Shown: positions 34,401 to 46,357, counted from the first letter of the stretch. The stretch: DNA of 64,000 bases from Earliella scabrosa (GCA_022605405.1 JABYQQ010000002.1:2480001-2544000), one strand, 5' to 3'. A program made the numbers and translations. The notes: a model not told the origin generated them from the sequence alone.

Positions 34401-35592
34401 ATGGTGTACCGCATCCTCGTCGCGTCGTACTCGAACGACGTCTCCACGCTCACGTTCGATCCCGACACGCGCTCGCTCACCCTTTCCTCCTCCATCTCCG
34501 TCGGCTTCCATCCGTCGTGGATCACGCCGCATCCCACGGACAAGAGCATCGTCTTCACCGCGCTCGAACAGGCCGAGGGCAAGATCATCGTCCTCAAGCT
34601 CGACGACGACGGCCGTGCGACGCTCGTCGGAGACGGCCCGAGTCGAGGCGCAGATCCGTGCACGTCCGTGGCCATCGACGATCAGTTGCTCCTCGCTAAC
34701 GTGCGTCATTCGTTTGCGTCATCGGCCAAGTGCTATCGCTCACGACAGGCAGTCGCTAGTACTCGTCAGGCGTATTCAATGCTGTGCCTCTTTCTTCGGA
34801 GCCGCCGTACATTGTCGCAGCTGAGAGCGCCATCATCACTTTCACGGGCACGGGGCCCAACGCGGAGAGACAAGAGGCCTCGCACCCACATCAAGTCATC
34901 CCACATCCTACCTACAACGAAGTGCTCGTTCCGGACCTCGGCGCCGACAAGACGCATCGGCTCGTCCGCGGCGCGGACGGAAAGTGGGAGGTGAAGGGCG
35001 CAGTGTCGTACAAACCCGGCTCTGGCCCTCGACACGTCGCGTTTCACGGTGCGTAACTTCCAATCGTCATTCCCTCCCACCCTTCTCACCTCCACCTCCA
35101 CCTACACCAGACGACGTGCTCTACACGCTCCTCGAGCTCTCCAGCGAAATCTCCGCACACCGCTTCCCTCCCCTCCCCGCCTCGCCGACCCTGCTCGACA
35201 CCGTGCCGACGATGGCGCACGCGCCCCCGCCCGAGCTCGCCAAAGACATGCTCGCGGCCGAGATCCTCCTCCCCGCGCCCAACCCCGCGTTCCCGACCCC
35301 CTACATATACGCATCGAACCGCAACGACCCCGCGCCCGAGGGCGACACCATCGCGATCTTCTCCCCGGTCGGCGGCGGCCCGGACGGCAAGATCGGGTAT
35401 GTGGCGGAGGTCCGGACCGGGTTGAAGCATGTGCGGGGGATGGTGTTTGGAGGTCCGGACGATAGGTGGCTCATTGTGGGCGGTGCGAGGGGAGGGGGCG
35501 TGAAGGTGTTTGAGCGCGTGGATGGTGGGAGGGGCTTGAAGGAGGTTGCGGTCGTGGATGTCGAGGCCCCGACGGGGTTCTTGTGGTTGTGA
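34401..35592 (+). CDS. Lactonase-family seven-bladed beta-propeller protein
   Basis: Exons 34401-34700, 34760-35048 and 35111-35592 sum to 356 codons plus stop in phase. The repeats of propeller blades are visible: FHPSWITPHPTDKSIVF near residue 35, a conserved HPHQVIPHPTYNEVLVPDLG blade, GSGPRHVAFH, and the last blade LKHVRGMVFGGPDDRWL. HQ..PHP and GPRH are typical of the 6-phosphogluconolactonase/carboxy-cis,cis-muconate cyclase type (Pfam Lactonase). Such enzymes open or form lactone rings in sugar or aromatic catabolism. The substrate here is unknown. No signal peptide is seen, so it is presumably cytosolic. It converges with the PL8 gene. Confidence 0.88.
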
Positions 35593-35881
35593 GCAAGGTG
35601 GATAGCTCCGGCAGTGGTGAGACGGGAGAGTCGGCGAGTCGGAGGACTCGCGCTAGAGGGAGGATGACGGGGGGTCGGCGTATACCCTTTCGGCTTCCAT
35701 GCGAGTGTTGTCGGTAATCGTTATGCTGTAATTCTAGGTAAGCAATAGAGGTCTGTTGCACATGCCATTCTAGTCGCCGATCAGGAACCCGGTATTCCTC
35801 CAGACGGAGACGGACATCTCCGGAGCCTCCGGGCCAACCGGTTTGATCTTGATTGATCCGCCTATCACCGGCTTGAGACGG

Positions 35882-35899
35882 TGTCTCCAGCTGGAGACA
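35882..35899. repeat. 18-nt perfect palindrome TGTCTCCAG/CTGGAGACA
   Basis: An exact 9+9 palindrome. Single TCTCC and GGAGA elements surround it from 35805 to 35930. Confidence 0.9.
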
Positions 35900-36208
35900 T
35901 GTTCTCCATCCAGAGACGCTGTCTCCGTCGCATTTCTGAGCTTGTCGTACTCTCGAATTTGTCGCATATATCATTACTAGTCAACCTCTGTAGGCTGTCT
36001 TGAGCACAGAGGACATGCCGGAGACCTGTGCGAAGGCTCAGCAAGACGCCAGAATGGGCCTACTCCGGGTAGCGCCCATAGCACTAGTCCGCCACACGAG
36101 GGTAGTTGGCCCGTTAACAACGACTTCCAGCTGTCGAATGTACATATACATGCCTCGACACGGTTTCGTATGTACACTCGAAGGGAAGGCCGAGGACGAC
36201 TCCAACCA

Positions 36209-36260
36209 GCCCGGCTGGAGACAGCGATCTCCAGCTGGAGACACCTGTCTCCAGCCGGGC
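36209..36260. repeat. Nested inverted repeat, 16-nt perfect arms
   Basis: GCCCGGCTGGAGACAG (36209-36224) has an exact reverse complement at 36245-36260. The 20-nt loop itself contains the palindrome TCTCCAGCTGGAGA, so two nested hairpins can form. Confidence 0.92.
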
Positions 36261-36266
36261 CGTGAT

Positions 36267-36282
36267 GGAGATCGCGATCTCC
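36267..36282. repeat. 16-nt perfect palindrome GGAGATCG/CGATCTCC
   Basis: It follows the nested hairpin by six bases and uses the same GGAGA core. Confidence 0.9.
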
Positions 36283-37100
36283 GTATGATGGGGGGGGATT
36301 TCCATCGCTCCGGGGCTCCGTCCGGTACCAGGTGGAGCCGCTGGAGCAGAAGCGCCCTCCTGATGAGTCTACGCCGTTGCCCGCGAGTGCAAGCTCAAGC
36401 TCGAGGGACCGGTGTTCAGCGAGATAACCTCGGAGCCCCGAAGCATTTGTGGGTTCTTGTTCTAAGTACGTATGGGCCCGGGGCGACCGCGATCTGTGGT
36501 TCCGCGAGTCTGTCTTATCACCCACGGGCCACCGGCACTGCGCCGTGGTGAGAAGCGATATCGCCAACTGCTCACCTCCGTCCTCCAGGGCCTCCTACCT
36601 TCTATCTCGTCGACGGTTCCAAGCGGCGGATTTTAGGCATATCTCTCTCTTCGTCTCTCTTACGCGACTTAGGACAGGGTGACGCAATGTTCAAGTTCTG
36701 ACGCCGTCAGCGTTCGCAGACCTACGTACATTCTTCGGACGCGGTCCAGCGGAGGGGGTGAACGCCTGACCCTGCCTGCTTTCGCGCGTTTGCCACTGCA
36801 ATCGGGAGCGGCGCTATATGCTGACGAAAACGGGAGGAATCCCTGGACTTCAGACGACGAAGAGCGCACACCTAATGTGCATTGTGCAATCTCTCGTTCG
36901 AGGATGGATCGAGTCAGTCGCCGACCGTGAAGCGTTGAAGAGCAGGTGCAGCGAAGGACATGCAAGAGAGCAAAAGGAAAGCTATGATACAGTCAACATT
37001 ACAATGCCGCGTAAAGTCAGGGCTATAGTCAGGTTATCTTCGGTCCGTCCGAGTCGTCACCCTCCGAGTCGCCACCCCCTGCCAGCACGACTTCCACTCT

Positions 37101-40100
37101 TCAGAACCTTTGCGAGACGCTCTGTCCCGCAAGGCCGCCCCTAGGCAGGGCAAAGTCAAGCGTCTTCGTCAACTTGCGGCCCCACCCCTTCGGCCGCTTG
37201 CCAATCGGGCCAACGTTGACCGTCACCGTCAAGCTCCCCAGGCTCTGCGACGGGTCCGACACCGTCACCTCGCCCTTATCTAGTTTATATATCACCACCG
37301 AGTTCGCCGACGCCTGCACCGTCAGGGGCGCATCGAACATCGACGGCGCAAACGTCAGCGCCCCGCCCTGCGCCGTCCAGAACACGGCCATGAGCGTCCG
37401 GTGGCGCGCGTCGTACACCGCGGACACGTCCTCGTCGTTGCGCACCGTCCGGACCGCGCTCTTCGCCTTTGCGCTCTTGCGCGCGAACGAGCGCTGAGAG
37501 GTCCCGGGGAACGCGGTGTACGCGAGCGGCACGGCGAGGTCCGCGCCTGTCCCGTGGCTGAGCCAGGCGGAGAAGAGGTCGACGGTGATCTGCCCGACGG
37601 TGGAGATCCCGATGGAGGCCCAGTTGCCGGAGCGCGCGCCGAAGTCGACTGAGAGCGCGACGTCGCAGTCGGAGGGGTCGGAGTCGAACGTGTACCCGAC
37701 GCCGTCGTGCCACAGCGACTGTGGGCGCGAGAAGTTTCCGCCGTGCGCGAGGGGGCGGCCGTCGACGTAGACCTGGCCGTTGAGCCGCTTCTGGTCGAGG
37801 ACGGAGACGACGGGGTGCGCGGCGGAGGAGTTCGTGGCTGCCTTGGAGAGCATGATGTGCTGCACGTCGTCCTCGAGGAAGAACCATGCTTTCTGGAAGC
37901 TGAGCGTGCGGGTGAAGGGGTTGGTGTATCGCATAGCGGCTGCGCCGACGGTGCCGTCGGAGGCACCACCGACAAAGGCTTCCACGCCTGTGAACTGGGT
38001 GCGCGCGCAACTCAAAGCCGTGGCGGCGTAGTCAGTCGTAGTGCCGGGAATCACTGTGAAGAAGGGTGAGATTGTGATATCGTTGCCAATGGTATGACGC
38101 ACGGTTCCAGTCCCACGCAGCAGCGATGTCCTCGTACTCATCGCCCTGCAGGTACGTGTAGAGTGTGCCATCGGACAAATGGAATCCCAAGGGCTGTATA
38201 GTATCATCGTATCAGCGTCAGGTGTGCGGGACATCGTTGATCGATGGTGCTCACGTTCTGGTCGTTCACGCACTCGGTGTTTTGTGTGCGAGACGAAAAC
38301 ATGCGCAGTGTAGTCACATATCCCTCCCCACGCTGGACCTGGAACGAATGAGCTCGCCTGTCAGCTTCAAAGTGTGCATCGTATTCGATCTAGTCAAACT
38401 TGCCATGTAGTCGTTTGCAAAGAACATACGGTTCCCGACGATGTCTCCCGCGTTCGCATCATCGCTGCCCGAAGCGAGGCTCTCATAGACATCTTCGAGT
38501 GCGTCAGAGTCCCAGAGGTCGCCGAGCTCGTGGATCTGCGAGATGTTGATATTGATGCTGCCGGTAGCTCTGTACGCCAGACCTCAGTGGAATCCAGACT
38601 GAACAAGACACTGAAGCACTTACTGCTGGTCGGCAACCGGGAAGGAAATGAATCGCGGCAAGACGCTCTATCCCCACAAAACCATCAGAATGAGAGTCGT
38701 AGCGGGGGACAGGTCGACGACTCACAAAGTCCCAGTGCAAGACATCAGTCTTGATGTTCCGGTAGATCATCCACAGATCGCCGTCTAACAATGTTTCAAA
38801 GGCAGACTGTGAGCTCGTCCCCGCGTTCTGCGCAGAAAACTGCGTCCCCGCCGCGGCGATCTCCAGCGCAAGGACATCGTTCGTGCTGCGGGTGGAGAAA
38901 ATTCACGCACGAAGTCGTCAGCTCTACGTGATACTAAGCGCGGGCGAGAATGCTCACTAGTCCTTCCCGTAGTTCCCGTTGTAGATGATGCCGCCATGCT
39001 GAGCAAAGCTCCCATCCGCACGAATCCCGTCCGACTTGATCGCGTTCTGCACGACGACCTCGTTGTGTATGCGCCTGTAGCCGTCCGTGATAATCGTCGC
39101 GTTGTCCGTCAGCAGTCCGCTGTCGATCCCGATCTTGGCCACGTCGAGCGTGTTCGCGCCCGTGAGCGTCCCCAGGCCGTTCACGTGCCGGTCGAACGTC
39201 GCGAACGAGCGCTGCCCGAAGTGCGTGCAGTTGCTCACTTGCGTCGGGCTCAGGTTCTCCCGGCCGAGGAGCAGGCAGGACTCGCCGACGACCTCTGGGA
39301 CACCGATCATCTGGAGAAGTAACGGTGGGCAGTGATCAGCGTCTGGGGTGGGATTACGGGAGAGGGTGGCTCCGAGAGGATAGAGTGCGTCATGACTTAC
39401 GTTGGCGAACCAGTTCGTGTTCCAGAACCCGGGAGTGCCGCAGGGGCACGCGGCAAGCCCGCCGGAGTCGAGGCAGCCCAGCACGGTGAAGTCGTTCATG
39501 AACCAGTAATCCATCGCGCGAGAGATTGCGTCGAAAAGGGTGGAGCTGTTGACAAAGGGATCCGTTCCCTCGACGCCGCCATGCCACGCTGCCGCCATGT
39601 TCACTGCGAGATGACGAGGAAGTGTGAGCAATGATGCGTCATTGTGATCGAATCTGGTAGGGAACTCACCAATGCGAACCCAGTGCTGCCGAGCGGGCCT
39701 GTGAGACAAGACACATAAGGGAAACGGTTGCTGTAGAGTGAGAACGATGCGCTCACCAGTTGGCACGACGGCCGTCACACCCTGCGGTGTAGTCGACTTC
39801 GGAGTCAGGCCATCTACCATCGTCTCCAAGTGTAGACAACCTGGTAAAGTCAGTTCATATGCCTTGCATGCACGAGTGCACTAAGAGGTCTCTTACCATG
39901 CGGATACGTTCGACACTGAGTCAGAAAAGTCTTCAAGAATGAGGGTAAGCCGCCGCTCGCGGATAGCCGCGATGTCGGCGAGAGTGCCAGGGTCGAGCGT
40001 TTGAGACGGTTGACTGGCACTGCTCGTGGTGGAAGATGCGATAGACGAAGTGAATGAAGACACCAGGCTCGTGCTCAGGCTCACAGTTGATGAGCTGAGC

Positions 40101-40390
40101 GATAGAGACACGGGAATGGAAGAGCTCGGCGCAGCTATCGAAGAGGAGGATAGCGACAAGGGCGAGGACGCAGACGGCGTGCTCGAAGATGTCGCCGATG
40201 AGACCGCCGATGCGAATAGTGCGCTCGACGACGCGGAGAGCGAGTGGAGCGTCGACGATGACGCGCCCGACAAGTCAACTAGTGTCGATGACGCACTTGA
40301 CGACTCGAAGGGCACCACGGCAGGATAGGCGCCCAGTATCAGGCACGAGAGGACCACGAGACCCGAGGACAGCGCGAGCATCCTGGTCAT
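37101..40390 (-). CDS. Secreted polysaccharide lyase family 8 enzyme
   Basis: The start at 40390 gives a signal peptide (LALSSGLVVLSCLILGAYPA), followed by a ~100-residue Ser/Thr-rich stalk. The catalytic alpha/alpha-toroid follows: GDDGRWPDSEVDY and CDGRRANW, the PARQHWVRI exon, NMAAAWHGG, FWNTNWFAN (the Asn of the N-H-Y catalytic set) joined to VIGVPEVVGESCLLL, and DGSFAQHGGIIYNGNYG, which carries the candidate His and Tyr. Downstream there is a piece spelling WDWNRVPGTT across an intron, the AWFFLEDDVQHIML strand and beta-sandwich modules, with the stop at 37101. PL8 enzymes cleave uronic-acid polysaccharides (hyaluronan, chondroitin, xanthan-type) by beta-elimination. The substrate is unknown for the fungal branch. 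About ten introns are implied, and some internal borders are uncertain. A TATA-like ATAAAAA is ~90 nt upstream. Confidence 0.88.
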
Positions 40391-41746
40391 GCCTCTGGGG
40401 ATGGCGCGTGGCAGAGTAGAAGGAGCGTGTTGAAGGATCGCGGATGCCGGTCAGAGGAGGCGGCCTCGTCGACCGAGTGCTTTTTATGTGTCCCATGGGA
40501 GGCTGACAGCAGCGCGGCGCGAGGGTGGCTGGAAGCCTTCCAGGATGGTCGGATGATTGCTCCGCTGGCGAAACAAGCGAGCATGGTGGAGAATTCTGGC
40601 TCGCTGCCAATGCCATCGCGATTTCGAGCGCGGGGCTTCGGGCGTGACGCGAGGTCGCTAGTGCACGGGCACGATCACGTTCGTTTCGAGAACGGAGGTC
40701 GCGCCCGTCGCGCGTCCGCGGGCCGAGCTGCGATGTACACGCAGCCTGAGCTTACATGGCGGAGAGACACTGGACACATGTATCGCGTTGCAGGATAATC
40801 TTCCACATTCAGATGAGCGTGCGTTCTATGGATCGGATAAGGAGGCTCACCGAGCTTCCGCCTGTGACCTACGGCTTCTGTGGTCTGGAGTGCCCGTGGT
40901 TCGTTCTTCGAGTGCTTTGAGTCGCTGCCCTGGATCCCGAGACCAGGTTTCCATCGCGGACCTCGTGTTGAGGACAGCGCTGAGCTGTCACATGAGCACC
41001 TCCCACACCATCCACGGGATGGCCTGAGTCTGATGAAGAACGGCATATTCGCCGCTCTTGCACGTCCAACGACAGTCAACTGTCTTGGGCCGTGATGCGA
41101 AGTTCGGGCGCATCGAGTCGTCCAGATAGACGGGCAAGGCTTGTTGTGCTTCTATATGGCGCTCTACTCCTGGCTCTTCGGCATTGAGATGAATAGTGAG
41201 TCCCAGCCGAATCAGAGTAACGTTGAGATTCATTGAGACGTTAGCCTGCGTGTTACCAAACAAAATTAGGTTTCGCATAGGGTGCGATGCCGACATCTCC
41301 CGCGTCTCGTTACCAATGCAACAACGCAGCATAATGATATAGTGGCACCGCGGACAGAAGGGGGAGCGGAGAACGTTAAACGTTGAATGGAGAATGGAGG
41401 AGCTGCGTCGCTTGAATGACTTAATGCAACGCTACGGATGCCTTCGGGTCGGGGTATGCAGAACAGCGGCCACTCACAGTGATGTGCCCGTACGTAGAAT
41501 GATAGCCGAGCCGCTTTATGACCGTATGTCAGGATGAAGCTGCACAAGCAGCGCTGTATTCATTGTGGGCAACCGGAACCTGGCCTGGCGATGAAAGTCT
41601 GGTCGTGGAGACAAGCACTGTGTCGTGGCAAGAAGTCAAGAGCGTGTACCGACATCCGAGTCGAGATAACGAGGTTGGGAGTCTAATCTAATCTAATCTA
41701 TTCCTCGGTAGCGCCCATGTATCTTTTGAAGCTTCTCACCAGCTTC
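40391..41746. other. PL8-N1 spacer
   Basis: It contains the PL8 promoter side. No gene was recognised among the frames of 60-134 aa. A TCTAA pentamer run (three units and a partial one) lies at 41684-41701. Confidence 0.45.
41684..41701. repeat. TCTAA pentanucleotide microsatellite
   Basis: TCTAATCTAATCTAATCT. A shorter run of the same unit occurs at about 47137-47150. Confidence 0.7.
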
Positions 41747-43057
41747 TCACTGCAAACACACCAACGATCTCATCAAGCTGGCCATCCGCGGCCATACGAT
41801 GGCGCCTGAAGCAACGTGAGAAGCAAGAAATGGACCGAATCCGCCATACTCACCGTGCTCCTCCTCCATTGCTAATCGTGTCCCCGCACCCATGCCACTG
41901 GCAGTGACGTTTCCTCCCGGCTCGCACGCTGGCACAGTGGGTACCACACTGTTCGACGCCTGCAAAAAGCTGACAACGCCCTTTTAGCATCTGTTTTAAG
42001 ACGCTCCTAGTAGCTTGGAAGGCCTACCGAACGAGGGTATCGTACGCTTGGATGAACTCGATCGGGTCCGGAATGTCGTCCTGCTTGAGGTGCGCACCGA
42101 TGTCGAGCCAGACGTCGACGATGGGAAGGTCGTCGTCCGCGATCTTGGGCAGCCCGAGGATGCTTAGTACGTCTATGTCATCGGCCTTCGCCCACTCGAC
42201 GCCGTCTACGGAGGGGTCGTGTTCCGAGTAAGTGAAGGCATCGTCGTCGGTGTCGGTTAGGCCTGATGTCGTGGTGCTAACGAACCTGTCAGGAGGTTTG
42301 AATTCCTTGGATAATAAGAGGCGTACCTCTGTTCATTGTGTCTAGACGAGGATGATTCTTTGTCGGAGTCGTATCCGCTGGATGTCGATCCGACGATCTC
42401 GAACGTCCTGCCGGACGGCTCATCTGCTGGACGCACTAGCCCACTAGGCTCGCCATACGCCGAAGTCCCCTGCTGGAGGTTACCCGCGCCCCCAACCTCC
42501 CGAGCTCGAGTGGCTCGCACACACTTCCAAAGATCGCTGTTGACGAACCCCTCGAGGTCGACCTGAGAACTCTCGGCCAAGGAAGTCCCCTTCCCCTCGA
42601 CGCATTCCGCGTACGCCGCCTCCTTCACTCGCACCTCACGGATCATATCAGGTCCGATCCAGTGGTAGCAATTGGCGAACGGAAAGGACGGGTTGGGCGC
42701 GAGGGGCGGACGGCCATCCGGGTGGTCGTCGCAGGGAAGGATAGGGACGGACATGCTGGGGGTGATGTACCACGCGGGGTTCGGCGGGCGCAAGCCAGAG
42801 CCAACGGGGTATATCTTGACCTTGGGACTCGGGTTGTCCGAGGACGTTCCCTGCAGAGTTGGGGATAGTGTTGGTACGTCACGGTCAATGTCTCATCCGT
42901 CTAGTCAAGAACTTACGGGGCATAGGTAAACCAGACACTTGGCGGGTTTGAGTGCCGCATCCACGTCACCCAGCCTTTGTAGCGTCGCCCCGACATCCAG
43001 CTGGATCACAGCGTATGTTCCCACAGCAGGGTTGCGAAGCGAGTTGGAGGATCGCAT
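41747..43057 (-). CDS. NCYHW family protein N1
   Basis: Exons (minus) are 42917-43057, 42327-42850, 42028-42285, about 41815-41948 and 41747-41805. The first encodes GTYAVIQLDVGATLQRL and ends before the intron as in all members. Exon 2 has GSGLRPPNP, a Cys/His-containing PILPCDDHPDGRPP and the hallmark FPFANCYHW, followed by an acidic/Ser-rich variable stretch. Exon 3 holds LPIVDVWLDIGAHL and DDIPDPIEFIQAYDTLV. With the acceptor at AACAG the frame continues to a C-terminal LMRSLVCLQ, nearly the same as the N2 and N3 tails. I recognise no named domain. The NCYHW core with nearby Cys and His might be a small metal site, which is speculation. A TATAA lies ~50 nt upstream. Confidence 0.75.
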
Positions 43058-43665
43058 GGCAGACTTCGTTGGAGTTTGAGTGGTTCGCAACGTCCACATC
43101 CGGAGAGTTATATGGTATGTGGCGTCAAAGGCTTTGATCGAGCACACCAACGCGCGTTGTGCGCGCCCCAGTAGGGCGGTTACGCACTCACGCGTAGATC
43201 TCTGGCCACGCGACTGACTCAAAGTGCTGCGACCGCAGGATATAGTCCAGACAATGAATCGTAACAGAGGAGAAGCGGGTACAATCACAGGTGCGCAATC
43301 GACAGTTCCTCGAGACAGAATGCCCTGAAAGAGGCGACAGTGCTCAATGGCGAGATACAGAACGTAGCGATGTTCTTGAGACTTTGTGCAGCACGTTCTA
43401 ACAGTGATGACAGACGTTCAGAGGCGATACCACCAAGTCTAGACCGACAGACTAACCTTGATGCCTGCGGTAGGGCTGCGGGACCGGGTCGCGAACGCAG
43501 TCACCATGTTCCCTACTTCATGCAAGGTGGCCAGCGGAGTCACCGCGCTTGAGCGGTACTGGGAGCGAGCCGTCTTAGTGCTCATATTCGACCGCTGGGC
43601 GCCGGGAACGTCAACACATCAACAAGACCCGAGACGAGCATGGGCAAGAATGAAGGAGAGAGAAC

Positions 43666-44514
43666 TCACAATCGAGTCCTGGCTGCGGCTCTCCGCTGCC
43701 AGTCTCTGTCGAGTCGCGTGTGAGTACAGAAACGGAGGACACAAGGGTAGGAGTCGCGCACCCGAAAGTCGCCCTCGTGGACAGAGCCGAAGTTCCTGTC
43801 GTCTATGCAGCGCTGCGTCCAAGCCCACAGTTTCCTATCGCACTCCTCGAGCAGCCACATCGCGGTCTCACGACTGAGTCGGTATATAGGCGCGCTGTCC
43901 GCGTCCTTCGTCGAGGCTCCGCGAGCCGATCGACGCGAAGCAAGGCTCGTTCGGGAGGGCGGTCTCATGGTGCTATTCTTCTCCTCGATCCCGCGCGGCC
44001 AGAACGCCTTGACCTCCCGGGTGGTCTTGTACCGCACGGCGATCACCTTCTGCTCGTGGGTCGTCCACGGAGGATGGGTATGGATATGGGTCGTCTCGGT
44101 CGGCAAGGGGTCGACAGGACTGCCGACCTGGACAACAAACAGTCGGTGGAGGAGGGAGCAGTGCGCGATGGGCTTGCGCCCAAGTGTCGCCCAGACGCAG
44201 ATCTCGACGTTCGTCGCGCGCCGGGGTACGGGGGTTGTGGAAAGCATGACGCACGGCCGGTCTTTCCCGGTGGGCCGATACTTTGGATTCGAGGTGCGGT
44301 GACGGGCGTAGGCCCGCTTGCTGCGTTCCATCGCATGGGGCCTCTCCGCGAGCCCTGGAGTCTTCTCGACGAGGACGTATTCGAGTGGGGCGTCTGCGCT
44401 CTCGAAGACGGTACAGATGTCGCCGAAGTGGAATTCACTGGCGTCGGCGTCGGCGGGGTCGAAAGGGGTTGAAGGAGCGGGAGGGAATAGGCACTCAGTG
44501 CAGGTCGTCGACAT
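43666..44514 (-). CDS. Family K protein K1 (unnamed family)
   Basis: The ATG at 44514 opens MSTTCTECLF, then Pro-rich sequence, FGDICTVFES, GKDRPCVMLST, ICVWATLG, THIHTHPPW, KVIAVRYKTTREVKAFWPRG and a C-terminal helix with LLEECDRKLWAW. The donor after GDFRV suggests at least one further short exon, so the real stop may lie between 43450 and 43720. It is a clear paralogue of the gene at 52737-53534. I do not recognise the family; the GKxRPC strand faintly recalls MazF/PemK-like SH3 barrels, but nothing else supports that. It is divergent from N2 across a 570-nt shared promoter region with a TATA on each side. Confidence 0.7.
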   Translation of the reverse strand: MSTTCTECLFPPAPSTPFDPADADASEFHFGDICTVFESADAPLEYVLVEKTPGLAERPHAMERSKRAYARHRTSNPKYRPTGKDRPCVMLSTTPVPRRATNVEICVWATLGRKPIAHCSLLHRLFVVQVGSPVDPLPTETTHIHTHPPWTTHEQKVIAVRYKTTREVKAFWPRGIEEKNSTMRPPSRTSLASRRSARGASTKDADSAPIYRLSRETAMWLLEECDRKLWAWTQRCIDDRNFGSVHEGDFRVRDSYPCVLRFCTHTRLDRDWQRRAAARTRL

Positions 44515-44572
44515 TGAGGCGAGGCAGAGGATATTGGAAGACAAGGGTGAATGCGAAGGGCACAGTTTGGGG

Positions 44573-44578
44573 TTTATA
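44573..44578 (-). promoter_or_regulatory. TATA box of K1
   Basis: TATAAA on the minus strand (CCTATAAACC), about 64 nt before the K1 ATG. Confidence 0.6.
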
Positions 44579-45011
44579 GGGGAAAGCCTCAAGCTGTGAT
44601 CGCCCTCCGGTAACAAGATTCGCACTGGAAGTGAGACGCCTGCAAGACCCTCCTTCATTCAAGCCGACCTGGCGTTGGACGGTTGACACAGAATGAAGTC
44701 AGATGCGTGCGGCCTATTGCAGTCTGTACGTTTAGTCCAATTGTGGGCCGTCACGCGTCACGACTCACCGCTATGATTTGTAGGGTATCACAGATCCAGG
44801 ACGACCTGTGAATCATTCGCCTTCGGTCTATTGCTGATGCGGAAGAGCACGCACTCCTATGTTCAAACTTAAGGTCCGTTTCCCGAAGAGGCGGGCTGCC
44901 ATACTTGTGACGCTACAAGACGCTTTGACCACAACCAGTGGTCAGCGCCACCCAGATCGCGGTGGAGATTAGCGAGACCCAACCTTCATGCTATGATCGG
45001 CTGGTGTCAGA

Positions 45012-45017
45012 TATAAA
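45012..45017 (+). promoter_or_regulatory. TATA box of N2
   Basis: TATAAA in AGATATAAAGACC, 75 nt before the N2 ATG at 45087. Confidence 0.6.
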
Positions 45018-45086
45018 GACCACTGCTGTACGTAGCAAGACTACTTACCACTCCCCGTCATACAGGCCGCCGCTGAGCAATCCTCG

Positions 45087-46357
45087 ATGTCGTCTAACCT
45101 GCCATCTTTCCTGCCACCGCTCCCCCCAAACAAGAAGCCGTACTTCTATCCTTTTCCACGGAGTTATGCAGTGGCTCAGATTGACGTCGAGGCGTCGCTG
45201 CGGGGGCTCGGAGAGCTGGATTCAGAAGCACGCGCAGCTGTGCGACGCATCCGTCCGTCTAAAGCCCTGATCATGTTCCACAGTGTACGTCCCCCCTCAG
45301 CCCGGAGCCGCATACTGAGCAATTGACAACTCACCTCTGGCTTAGATGGACCAAATGCCCCTGCCCAAACGGTTCGACTTCACGTACACCGTCGATATCG
45401 TGGGCCCCGGTCTGCGTCCCGACAGGCCTGAGGATTGCTTCACTCCCGAGATGTGCATCCCCATTTTCCCAAATTCGAAGCACCCGTCCGGCCGGCCTCC
45501 CGTTCGGACCGAGCCCGAGTTCCCGTTCTCGAACTGCTACCACTGGTTCTGCCCCGATATGCAGCTCACGCTGCGCGTCAAGAACGAGAAGGACAAGTAC
45601 GGGGTCATCGACGAGATACCCAAGTTCTTCATGCTTCCCGCAGACCAGTATGTCGACATGATGATGCTTCATCAGGAAGACATCAACCAGGTCCTTCGCA
45701 ACCTCAAGGCAAAGGAACCCACGACTCCTGCGCCGCCGCCACACAGCGTAGTTCCGGGCGAGGACGATGGGCCGGAGGCTCTCGGCCAAGACGAGGGTGA
45801 GGGCGGTTCAGAGGACGACCGCTCGGTGTACTCGGGTTTTGTCTCAGAGCCTGACGATCCGCAGGACAAGCGCAGTGACGTCTCCTCGCTTCCATCCGGT
45901 CCCGACGAAGCGGCGGAAGACCTCGACGACGACGCGTTCCACGATGACGACGATGCGGCCGAAGTGAGGTCGTTCACAGAGTCCGAGGTCTTCAAGATGA
46001 ACCACAACGCGGAGCGAGCTCTGATGCCGGTAGTGACCATGTCTTTCGATTTGACCGCGCATTTCAGCTGCGATGAGGAGGTCCCCGATCCCATGCCGTT
46101 CATCGACGACTGCAACGTGTTCACCCAGTACGTTTCCTCTTTTGTGGCCATGTGCTCGGAGGTGGTGCTGACGTCGAGGACAGGATGGTCAAGGAGTTGC
46201 AGGAACGGCAAGCAAGGCGGCAAGGACAGCAGGAAGAGAGACCTCGTAGGATCAAGGGTGCGTAACCTTCATTCCTTCCACGGTGCACGGGTACTGATCG
46301 AGCGAACCTCCTGCAGTGTTCAAGCGTGTTCTCCGCTCGCTTGTCTGTTTTCAATGA
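45087..46357 (+). CDS. NCYHW family protein N2
   Basis: Exons 45087-45284, 45346-46127, 46184-46257 and 46317-46357 give 364 aa exactly in phase. The N-terminus is longer than in its relatives (MSSNLPSFLPPLPP), then SYAVAQIDVEASLRGL. The central domain reads VGPGLRPDRP, CIPIFPNSKHPSGRPP and FPFSNCYHWF, then a long Asp/Glu-rich linker. The C-terminal domain has LMPVVTMSFDLTAHF, with EVPDPMPFIDDCNVF. It ends with an Arg/Gln-rich helix (KELQERQARRQGQQ) and the tail VLRSLVCFQ. The charge pattern and disordered centre suggest a regulatory or binding protein, not a typical enzyme. Function unknown. Confidence 0.8.

Larger units (their letters stand above)
35593..37100. other. Convergent spacer rich in TCTCC/GGAGA inverted repeats
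   Basis: The 1.5 kb lies between two converging genes. I see no coding exon. Its notable content is a cluster of inverted repeats built on GGAGA (listed separately); the rest (36.4-37.1 kb) appears featureless. Confidence 0.6.

Noticed and set aside
37285..38069. Long frames on both strands within the PL8 gene
   Set aside because: Shadows of the PL8 exons.
41684..41701. TCTAA repeats as a possible internal telomere tract
   Set aside because: Too short, and not the TTAGGG unit usual in these fungi; treated as a microsatellite.
43720..44472. 250-aa plus-strand frame over K1
   Set aside because: Antisense of K1, which has the paralogue K2; the plus frame has none.
43666..44514. Family K as MazF/PemK-like toxin homologue
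   Set aside because: Only a GKxRPC-like strand resembles that fold; length, other motifs and setting do not.
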